The notes below the pieces were generated by a model. The model did no database searches, was not told the origin of the DNA, and saw only the letters and a program-made list of their open reading frames with translations. Positions 1 through 5,347 of a DNA stretch of 7,639 nucleotides are shown piece after piece (the stretch's first letter is position 1; each line of letters opens with the position of its first letter). The position numbers and the translations under genes are program-made. Location: contig JAOPUY010000151.1 in assembly GCA_025963265.1 (NCBI GenBank), positions 1-7,639 of the forward strand. Reading direction: 5' to 3'. The stretch comes from Frankiales bacterium. Lineage in GTDB: Bacteria; Actinomycetota; Actinomycetes; Mycobacteriales; Jatrophihabitantaceae.

Positions 1-34
1 CGTCAGCCGGAACACGGTCGGCCGCCGGGAGCCG

Positions 35-766
35 GTGTCGCCCCGGACGGCGATGATCATCGGCTTGACGGTCCCGCCGCTCGTCTCGGCTGCACTCGTG
101 CCGTTGCGTCGGTCCTGGCCGGGCGCCGACTTGGCCCTGGTGCTGGTCGCGGCCGTGGTGGCCGTCGCCGCCCTCGGGCAACGGCGAGGCGGCTGGTCGG
201 CGGCCGCGTCCGCCGGGATCTCCTTCGATCTGTTGCTGATACCGCCCTACGGCCACTTCTCGATCGCGTCGCGGACCGACCTGACCACGCTGCTGCTGTT
301 GGTCGCCGTGGCCGCCGGGGTCACCGAGCTCGCGCTGTGGGGTCGGCGGCAGAACGTGCTGGCCACCCGCCAGGCCGGCTATCTGGCCGGGCTGCACGCG
401 GCCTCGGCCGCCGTCGCCGAGGGCGGATCGCCCACCCAGTTGGCCAACCGGATCGCGCTGGTGATCACCGAGATCCTGGAACTGAAGGGCTGCCACTTCC
501 GCTTTGACAGCGATCCGTCGGCGCCCTGCCTGCAAAGCGATGGGACGGTGCGGTGGGGGGACGTGCTGTGGGATGTCGAGAGCGACGGCTTCCCGCTCCA
601 TCACCAGACGCAACTTCCGGTCGCCTCGGCCGGGCGGCGCTATGGGCGCTTCCTCATGACGCCCAACCCGGGCCGACCGCCGGCGCTGCTGCCTCGTCTG
701 GTGGCCGTCTCATTGGCGGCCCAAGTGGGCGCGGCGCTCAGTGACTACCAGTCCGGCCCGGTCTGA
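35..766 (+). CDS. DUF4118-type four-helix membrane protein with a GAF-like cytoplasmic tail
   Basis: Seen: the N-terminal ~105 residues form four hydrophobic segments (about 7-24, 31-48, 53-69 and 83-103) with short loops, an Arg/Trp-Pro element after helix 1, and an F-D-L-L-L-I-P-P-Y-G-H-F-S-I stretch between helices 3 and 4. This matches the DUF4118 membrane module of KdpD-type sensor kinases. Residues ~105-243 are soluble and look like a degenerate GAF-like sensor domain (helix about 109-150, then beta-rich sequence). There is no histidine-kinase H-box or ATPase motif, so it is not a full KdpD. Role: probably a membrane-anchored sensing or accessory protein; ligand and partner are unknown. 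Start: GTG at 35 has GGGAG only 3 nt upstream, which is close; an ATG lies at 53. The frame is open to the left edge, so the true start may be outside the window. A hairpin overlaps the stop codon. Confidence 0.72.
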   Translation: MSPRTAMIIGLTVPPLVSAALVPLRRSWPGADLALVLVAAVVAVAALGQRRGGWSAAASAGISFDLLLIPPYGHFSIASRTDLTTLLLLVAVAAGVTELALWGRRQNVLATRQAGYLAGLHAASAAVAEGGSPTQLANRIALVITEILELKGCHFRFDSDPSAPCLQSDGTVRWGDVLWDVESDGFPLHHQTQLPVASAGRRYGRFLMTPNPGRPPALLPRLVAVSLAAQVGAALSDYQSGPV

Positions 767-783
767 GCCGCCGATCCGGCTCA
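764..783 (+). terminator. Hairpin built on the stop codon of the DUF4118 gene
   Basis: A perfect 7-bp inverted repeat, TGAGCCG / CGGCTCA with a 6-nt CCGATC loop, starts at the TGA stop codon. The stem is GC-rich and no T-run follows, which is usual for hairpin terminators in high-GC actinobacteria. It sits 22 nt before the first ATG of the ureohydrolase gene, so it either ends the upstream transcript or shapes the leader of a read-through message. Terminator function is inferred from structure only. Confidence 0.45.
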
Positions 784-805
784 CCGCCGATTCGGGTCAG
801 AGACG

Positions 806-1786
806 ATGATGAGCGGTATGCCGCCACTCCCGCCCAGAGACGTGTCAGCGACCGGCGCCGTCGGCCCGGTCAATTCCCTGGTGGTGCCGCGCTTCGCCGG
901 GCCGGCCACCTTCGCCCGCCTGCCCGCGGCCGATGAGGTGTCCGATCTCGACATCGCCGTGATCGGGGTGCCCTTCGACTCCGGAGTGAGCTACCGGCCG
1001 GGGGCCCGCTTCGGTCCCGCCCACGTCCGGGAGTCCTCCCGGCTGCTGCGCCCCTACAACCCGGCGTTGGAGGTCTATCCCTTCGGCGTCCGCCAGGTCG
1101 CCGACGCCGGCGACGTCGCCGTCAACCCGTTCTCGATTGAGGAGGCGGTGACCGCCATCGAGTTGGGCGCCCGGCAGATCATGGAGCGAGCTCGGCGGCT
1201 CGTGACGATCGGCGGGGACCACACGATCGCGCTGCCGCTGCTCCGGGTGATGGCGGCCATCCACGGACCGGTCGCGGTGGTCCACCTCGATGCCCATCTG
1301 GACACCTGGGACACCTACTTCGGGGCCCCGGTGACCCACGGCACGCCGTTCCGCCGCGCCGCGGAGGAGGGGTTGCTCGATCCGACCGCCTGCCTGCACA
1401 TCGGCATCCGCGGCTCGCTCTACGGCGCGGAGGACCTGAGGAACGACCAGGCACTGGGTTTTCAGATCGTGCCGGCCGATGCCCTGGAGGCGTTGGGGAC
1501 CCTCGGCGTGATCGAGCAAATCCGAGCCAGGGTCGGCGGCAAGCCGGTCTACGTGTCAGTGGACATCGACGTCCTCGATCCGGCTTTCGCCCCGGGCACG
1601 GGCACCCCCGAGTCCGGCGGCCTGCTCAGCCGGGAGCTGCTGGCCATCCTGCGCTCCTTCGGCGCGATGAATCTGATCGGCGCCGACGTGGTCGAGGTCG
1701 CCCCGGCCTATGACCACGCCCAGATAACGGGAGTCGCGGCCGCCCACGCGCTCTATGAGCTGATCTCGGCCATGGCCAAGCAATAG
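806..1786 (+). CDS. speB: Ureohydrolase family enzyme, agmatinase/guanidinobutyrase type
   Basis: Manganese-type ureohydrolases hydrolyse a guanidino group to urea plus an amine; for agmatinase, agmatine gives putrescine and urea. Seen: all six expected metal ligands are present, H139 in GGDHT, D162/H164/D166 in DAHLD, and D253/D255 in [15 protein letters not shown] (H178) and the [10 protein letters not shown] loop (E269) line the active site. The N-terminal [18 protein letters not shown] block is typical of agmatinase-like members. At 326 residues the length fits the family and nothing is missing. Substrate is not fixed by sequence: 4-guanidinobutyrate or another small guanidino compound is possible, so the symbol is tentative. 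The protein should be cytoplasmic. Start: ATGs at 806, 809 and 818 are in frame; the AGAG at 799-802 is better spaced for 809. No polyamine or arginine genes are visible nearby. The gene converges on CYTH-CHAD. Confidence 0.9.
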   Translation: MMSGMPPLPPRDVSATGAVGPVNSLVVPRFAGPATFARLPAADEVSDLDIAVIGVPFDSGVSYRPGARFGPAHVRESSRLLRPYNPALEVYPFGVRQVADAGDVAVNPFSIEEAVTAIELGARQIMERARRLVTIGGDHTIALPLLRVMAAIHGPVAVVHLDAHLDTWDTYFGAPVTHGTPFRRAAEEGLLDPTACLHIGIRGSLYGAEDLRNDQALGFQIVPADALEALGTLGVIEQIRARVGGKPVYVSVDIDVLDPAFAPGTGTPESGGLLSRELLAILRSFGAMNLIGADVVEVAPAYDHAQITGVAAAHALYELISAMAKQ

Positions 1787-1799
1787 CGATCGGCCGCTA
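1784..1799. other. Small inverted repeat joining two convergent stop codons
   Basis: The plus-strand TAG (1784-1786) and the minus-strand TAG (1799-1797) lie at the ends of a perfect 5-bp inverted repeat, TAGCG / CGCTA, around a 6-nt centre. Only 10 bp separate the two convergent coding regions, so any terminator must lie here or inside the opposing gene. The stem is too short to be called a terminator with confidence. Confidence 0.25.
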
Positions 1800-3266
1800 C
1801 TGGTACTTCTTGGCGATTTTCTGCGCGGTCGCGCGGGCCTTGGCGGCGTTCTGCTCCTCCCGCTCGTGCAGGATGCCGAAAGCGAATCCGTTCTCGCCGA
1901 CGATGGTGCCGGCCTTGGCGCCGAGGCGTCGCAACAGGTCCGCGCTGACGAGGCTGTCCTGATGCTCGCCGAGCAGATCTTGCAGGGCTCGGTACCGCTT
2001 CGCCTGCTGGGCCGCGGGGTGGGCGCCGATCACCGGCTCGGCCGCCTCAGCGGCGTAACGGGCCCGTTTGGCGGCCTTGCGGGCGCCGTGCAGCAGGTGG
2101 ATGTCGCCGGTCGCGTTCGCCTTGGCCAGCCGCTGGGCCACCTTGTGCTCAGCCCGGGCCACGTAGGCGGCGATCGAGTCGGGCTTGCTCCGGGCCTTGG
2201 CCGTCAACGGCGGCAGCCGCACCCAGGCGTCCAGGTCGCCGAGCATCGCCAGGTAACGCTCCCCGGTGAGCTCGTGCTGGAGAGCCTGCCAATGCTCGGA
2301 CTGCTCGTGCCGGAGTTCGGAGTCGATGCGCGCGCGGACCGTGCCCAGCATCAGGGAGTCGTCGACCTCGTCGAGCATCTTGTCCAGCCGCAGGCGCAGC
2401 ACCTGCCGGTCGCGGACCTCGCCGAGCAACCCGGCGAACCAGCGCAACTCGCCGTCCAGGACCGCGGCTCGCCGCGGGTCCACGAGCGGGCCGAAGACTC
2501 GCAGCGTGCTCCGCAGTCGACGGCTCGCGACCCGGGTGTGGTGGATGACGCTGTCATCGCCCCGGCGCAGCGCGAGGTCGCCGGCCAGGATGACCTGCTG
2601 CTGCTCGGCGAGGTAGGCCAGAATGACGTCGCCGGCCCGCGGCTTGCCCTTGACTGGCCGATCCCGACTCGCGGGCAGGGCCCGGGCCAGCTTGGACGCG
2701 CTCGCGGACGGGCGAGCCCCGGCTCGACGCAATTGCTTGCCGAGGGCGTACAGCAGCTCCAGCTCGTCGCTGCCGAGTTCGACCTCGACCTCACGCCAGC
2801 TGCTGGCCGTCGCCGCCTCGCCGGCCGCAGTGGCGTGCACGGTGTCGTCATCGATCTCGGCGAGCGTGGACCCCTCGGCATCGAGGAGGCGGGTCACCAG
2901 CCGGTTGGTGCTCACGCTGGCGATGCGGGTCAACTCCTGCCCCCGCCCGATGCCGGTCAGCAGCGTCCTCAGTTCGTCGGGAACGGCCTCCTCGGTCGAG
3001 TCGACCCGGATCTCCTCGCGAAAGCGGTCGCGGGGGACCTTGAGCTGCCAGCCGGTGTCGGTCGTCCCGGTCCGTCGCCGCAGCGTCATCCGGGCCCGCA
3101 GCAGCGCCCGGTCGTGGGTGTCGAAGTAGTCGCTGCGCAGGTGCTCGCTGCTCGTCTGGGTCCGGCCGCCGGCCGGCAGCAGCCCCGCGACGTCGGGGAC
3201 GACGAAGCCGGCTTTGACGTCAAATTTGAGTTCGCGTTCGACATAGGACTGAGGCATGTCGTTCAT
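1797..3266 (-). CDS. CYTH and CHAD domain-containing protein
   Basis: Seen: an N-terminal CYTH (triphosphate tunnel) domain, residues ~8-200, begins with the diagnostic E10-x-E12-x-K14. It continues with S-D-Y-F-D-T, the basic R-M-T-L-R-R-R strand, W-Q-L-K-V-P, E-I-D-D-D and the acidic W-R-E-V-E-V-E-L-G strand, so the tunnel residues look complete. A C-terminal CHAD domain, ~residues 218-480, is helical and has both conserved basic-histidine motifs: H242-H-T-R-V-A-S-R-R-L-R and H393-G-A-R-K-A-A-K-R-A-R-Y. Known: CYTH proteins hydrolyse or bind triphosphate-containing molecules, including inorganic triphosphate, and CHAD domains bind polyphosphate. Inferred role: a cytoplasmic, polyphosphate-associated triphosphatase. 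There is no signal peptide. Start: ATG at 3266 is preceded by a weak AGG; ATG at 3257 is also possible and both keep the ExExK motif. The gene follows the CBS-GGDEF-EAL gene by 63 bp in the same direction, with a cluster of GTTCACC-type elements between them. Confidence 0.93.
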   Translation of the reverse strand: MNDMPQSYVERELKFDVKAGFVVPDVAGLLPAGGRTQTSSEHLRSDYFDTHDRALLRARMTLRRRTGTTDTGWQLKVPRDRFREEIRVDSTEEAVPDELRTLLTGIGRGQELTRIASVSTNRLVTRLLDAEGSTLAEIDDDTVHATAAGEAATASSWREVEVELGSDELELLYALGKQLRRAGARPSASASKLARALPASRDRPVKGKPRAGDVILAYLAEQQQVILAGDLALRRGDDSVIHHTRVASRRLRSTLRVFGPLVDPRRAAVLDGELRWFAGLLGEVRDRQVLRLRLDKMLDEVDDSLMLGTVRARIDSELRHEQSEHWQALQHELTGERYLAMLGDLDAWVRLPPLTAKARSKPDSIAAYVARAEHKVAQRLAKANATGDIHLLHGARKAAKRARYAAEAAEPVIGAHPAAQQAKRYRALQDLLGEHQDSLVSADLLRRLGAKAGTIVGENGFAFGILHEREEQNAAKARATAQKIAKKYQ

Positions 3267-3338
3267 TGTGCCTAGTCAAAGTGAATTGTTCACCGGCTCG
3301 ACGCCGTATGTTCACCCCGCGACGCGGGTTCACCCCGC
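3261..3338. promoter_or_regulatory. Cluster of PhoP-like GTTCA heptamers upstream of CYTH-CHAD
   Basis: On the plus strand, GTTCATT occurs at 3261-3267 (overlapping the CYTH-CHAD start) and GTTCACC at 3288-3294, 3310-3316 and 3328-3334. GTTCACC is the conserved core of the 11-nt direct-repeat unit in actinobacterial PHO boxes. The 3288 and 3310 copies are 22 nt apart, exactly two 11-nt units, but the next interval is 18 nt and none is the canonical 11. The elements read opposite to the gene they precede. This is therefore a candidate PhoP-type operator with irregular geometry, weaker than the sites before phospholipase C. No clear -10 or -35 pair was found. Confidence 0.4.
3281..3293. promoter_or_regulatory. 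13-bp palindrome, operator-like
   Basis: GTGAA-TTG-TTCAC is a perfect inverted repeat with 5-bp arms and a 3-nt centre, 15 bp upstream of the CYTH-CHAD start codon. Its right arm is shared with the GTTCACC element at 3288. Its low GC stands out against the surroundings. It could be a dimeric regulator site or just a chance face-to-face pair of TTCAC half-sites. Confidence 0.35.
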
Positions 3339-3345
3339 GACGCGG
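3310..3345. repeat. Exact 18-bp tandem duplication across a stop codon
   Basis: GTTCACCCCGCGACGCGG occurs twice head to tail (3310-3327 and 3328-3345) without a mismatch. A degenerate third relative begins at 3288. Each unit contains the odd palindrome CCGCG-A-CGCGG. On the minus strand the unit carries the last codons of the GGDEF-EAL gene (R-V-A-G then TGA). Being 18 nt long, it repeats those codons and places a second in-frame TGA at 3314-3312, just past the real stop at 3332-3330. The exact identity suggests a recent slippage duplication. Confidence 0.85.
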
Positions 3346-5123
3346 CTCGGGCGACCGCAGTCGGGCGACGAGGCGTCGGCGGGAACGCTCCGGTCCTGGT
3401 CGAGCTCGTGCGCCGGTCCTGGCCGGCGGATCAGGTAACCCTGCGCGCTGTCGCAGCCCAATTCGCGCAGCACGGCCAGCTGCGCGGGGCGCTCCACGCC
3501 TTCGGCGGTGACCTTCAAGCCGTAGGCGTGCGCGGTGTCGATGACCCCGCGCACGAGGACGGCGGCGGCGGGGTCGTCGTCTATGTCGTCGATGAAGGAC
3601 TTGTCGATCTTGATGGTGGTCAGCGGCAGATCACGCAGCCGGGTCAAGGAGGAGTAGCCGGTGCCGAAGTCGTCGAGCTCGATGTGGATCCCGGCGCGGC
3701 GCAGGATGCTCAGCTGCTTGATCGCCGAGGCCAGGTTGGCCAGGCTGGTTCCCTCGGTGATCTCCACCCGCAGCAGGTCGGCATTCAAGCCGTAGGCGTT
3801 GATCGCGGCCAGCACGTCCTCCACGACGGTGTCGCGGGAGAACAGGGCGGGCGAGAGGTTGATCGAGATCGGGCGCGGCGTGCCGGCATCGAGCCAGCGC
3901 CGGGCCTGCGCGCAGGCCCGATCGAGGACCCAGGCGCTGAGCCGATGGATCTGATCGGTCTCCTCGGCGATCGGGATGAACTCGGCCGGCGAGACCATGC
4001 CCAGCTCCGAGTCGGTCCAACGCAGCAACGCCTCGACCGAGTCGCTGCCGCCGGTGGCCAGGTCGAGCTGGGGTTGGTAGTGCAGCTTGAACGCGGCGCC
4101 GTCGGCCAGAGCGCCGCCGAGTCGACGACGGATCAGGTTGACCCGGGCCAGCCCGGTGGCCGGCGCGTCCCCGATGAGCCGGGTGACCCGCCGCTTTCCG
4201 GCCCGTTTGGCCTGCAGCATCGCGCCGTCGGCGTGGCGCAGCAGCACGTCCAGCGGCGAGAGCTCCACCTCGCTGGCGACGTCGTGGGCCATCGCGAACC
4301 CCACCGACGCCGACAGGTAGAGGGCCTGGTCGTCATAGACGAAAGGGGCCGAGCCGGTCAGCACGATCCGGTCGGCGATGGCGAGGGCTTGGACTTCGCT
4401 GACGTCGGTCAGCAGGGCCGCGAACTCATCGCCGCCGAGCCGGGCGATGACGTCGGTCGGTCGCACGCATGACCGCAGCCGCTCCCCGAAGGCGATCAGC
4501 ACCTCGTCGCCGGCGCGGTGGCCGAAGGTGTCGTTGACGAGCTTGAAGCCGTCGAGGTCGATGTAGAGGATGGCGATCCGGGCGGCCGGAGCCGCCCGCT
4601 CATTCAGCGCGCGACCGTGCTGATCGAGCAGCCGCCGGTTGGGCAGGCCGGTCAGCGGGTCGTGCAAGGCCACGTGTCGAAAGACGGCGGCGAGCTCTTC
4701 GAAGACCGCCGTCACACCGACCACGGCGTGACCGCGCTCGGTCTTGATCAGCAGGTCGCGATAGCGCAGCTCGGGCTCGCGGGCGAGGATCAGCTCGGCC
4801 GCCTCGCTCAGCGTGGCGCTGGCCGCGAGGGCCAGATCGTGCTGGGGCGCCAAGTCGGCCGCGCGGGCCCGGGAGTGAATCGAGCGGCCATAACCGAATG
4901 GGCCGCCGAGCTCGTACTCGAGCTGGTCTCGCGAGAGCAGGGCCGCGTTCGATCCGGCCGAGACGATGACCGCTCGCAGATGCCGGTCGCGTCGAAACAT
5001 CCGGTCAACCTCGCGGATCGGAGTCTCCGGCCCCACCACCGGGACCTCGAAGGCCAACTCGCCGATCGTGCTCCGAACCGAGGAGCGCTCCAGCTCTCGC
5101 GCTGTATGCATTGCGGTGCTCAC
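3330..5123 (-). CDS. CBS-GGDEF-EAL cyclic-di-GMP synthase/phosphodiesterase
   Basis: Seen, in order: residues ~15-145 resemble a pair of CBS domains, including an F-G-Y-G-R-S segment between them. A GGDEF domain (~150-310) starts at H-D155-P-L-T-G-L-P-N-R-R and has an intact G230-G-D-E-F234 active site. The product-inhibition I-site R221-x-x-D224 lies the canonical five residues upstream. An EAL domain (~330-580) has E364-A-L-L-R-W, S-I-N-L-S, V-E-I-T-E, D484-D-F-G-T-G-Y-S-S, I-K-I-D-K-S and V-T-A-E-G-V-E. Both activities, making and degrading c-di-GMP, are therefore possible by motif; which dominates cannot be read. No transmembrane segment is seen, so it is likely cytoplasmic, with the CBS pair as a possible nucleotide sensor. 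Start: GTG at 5123 follows a stop two codons upstream and lacks a Shine-Dalgarno; ATG at 5111, with GTGA eight bases before it, is an equal candidate. It is divergent from phospholipase C and upstream of CYTH-CHAD. Confidence 0.93.
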   Translation of the reverse strand: MSTAMHTARELERSSVRSTIGELAFEVPVVGPETPIREVDRMFRRDRHLRAVIVSAGSNAALLSRDQLEYELGGPFGYGRSIHSRARAADLAPQHDLALAASATLSEAAELILAREPELRYRDLLIKTERGHAVVGVTAVFEELAAVFRHVALHDPLTGLPNRRLLDQHGRALNERAAPAARIAILYIDLDGFKLVNDTFGHRAGDEVLIAFGERLRSCVRPTDVIARLGGDEFAALLTDVSEVQALAIADRIVLTGSAPFVYDDQALYLSASVGFAMAHDVASEVELSPLDVLLRHADGAMLQAKRAGKRRVTRLIGDAPATGLARVNLIRRRLGGALADGAAFKLHYQPQLDLATGGSDSVEALLRWTDSELGMVSPAEFIPIAEETDQIHRLSAWVLDRACAQARRWLDAGTPRPISINLSPALFSRDTVVEDVLAAINAYGLNADLLRVEITEGTSLANLASAIKQLSILRRAGIHIELDDFGTGYSSLTRLRDLPLTTIKIDKSFIDDIDDDPAAAVLVRGVIDTAHAYGLKVTAEGVERPAQLAVLRELGCDSAQGYLIRRPGPAHELDQDRSVPADASSPDCGRPSRVAG

Positions 5124-5184
5124 GACCTAAGGAGTCGGCCCGCGACCGTGCCGCTTGAGCCGGACCGGCCGTTTCGGGGGCAGT

Positions 5185-5206
5185 GTTCACTCAAGATTCA
5201 TCTCGA
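5185..5206 (+). promoter_or_regulatory. Candidate PHO box, distal (two 11-nt direct repeats)
   Basis: GTTCACTCAAG (5185-5195) is followed immediately by ATTCATCTCGA (5196-5206). The first six positions agree at five of six (G/A-TTCA-C/T), in register at 11 nt. That is the spacing of the actinobacterial PhoP direct-repeat unit, roughly G/T-TTCA-Y-Y. It lies 62 bp from the GGDEF-EAL GTG start and 142 bp from the phospholipase C start, so it could serve either gene. Confidence 0.5.
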
Positions 5207-5256
5207 TGCGGTTGGCCAAGCCGCCAAGCGATCGGGTCGGCGCGACCGGACCCGAA

Positions 5257-5278
5257 GTTCATGTGCCGTTCACCCGGC
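5257..5278 (+). promoter_or_regulatory. Candidate PHO box, proximal to phospholipase C
   Basis: GTTCATGTGCC (5257-5267) abuts GTTCACCCGGC (5268-5278). The GTTCA core repeats exactly with an 11-nt period, and the second unit matches the PhoP consensus closely. The site is oriented with the phospholipase C gene, 69 bp upstream of its ATG, a normal distance for an activator overlapping a -35 region. No TANNNT-type -10 is obvious downstream, so the promoter itself is not placed. Confidence 0.6.
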
Positions 5279-5334
5279 GGCTCGGCCTCCGCTGCCGGTT
5301 GGGACGAGGGTGGGGCTAGCTGTTCGCCGCCATC

Positions 5335-5341
5335 GAGAGGA
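5335..5341 (+). promoter_or_regulatory. Ribosome binding site fixing the phospholipase C start
   Basis: GAGAGGA ends 6 nt before the ATG at 5348, a good Shine-Dalgarno distance. This, plus the twin-arginine motif that starts within ten residues of that ATG, decides against the longer reading frame that opens at the GTG at 5183. Confidence 0.75.
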
Positions 5342-5347
5342 CTAGCC

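Noticed and set aside
779..800. GCTCACCGCCG followed by ATTCGGGTCAG as a PHO box before the ureohydrolase gene
   Set aside because: Only a few core positions match and the first unit overlaps the hairpin; too weak to claim.
1866..3275. Long plus-strand open frame (469 codons) opposite the CYTH-CHAD gene
   Set aside because: It is antisense to a gene with clear domain motifs, has no recognisable domain, and long antisense open frames are expected in very GC-rich coding DNA.
3274..3279. TTGACT on the minus strand as a -35 box for CYTH-CHAD
   Set aside because: It is only about 7 nt from the start codon and no -10 hexamer occurs at the right distance downstream.
3515..3799. A shared 16-nt word (TTCAAGCCGTAGGCGT) at about 3514 and 3784
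   Set aside because: Both copies encode A-Y-G-L-type helices within the EAL domain and are explained by coding and codon bias.
3408..4472. Plus-strand open frame of 354 codons opposite the GGDEF-EAL gene
   Set aside because: The minus strand carries complete GGDEF and EAL motifs; the plus-strand product is low-complexity and resembles no family.
5126..5345. Small plus-strand frame starting GTG at 5148 after an AAGGAG (5129-5134) and ending two bases before the phospholipase C ATG
   Set aside because: The spacing to GTG is long (13 nt), the 65-residue product looks like random GC-rich translation, and the candidate PHO boxes lie within it. A leader peptide is not excluded but not supported.
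5183..5347. Upstream extension of phospholipase C from the GTG at 5183
   Set aside because: It would place 55 unrelated residues before the twin-arginine signal and put the PHO-box-like repeats inside the gene; the ATG at 5348 has a good ribosome binding site.
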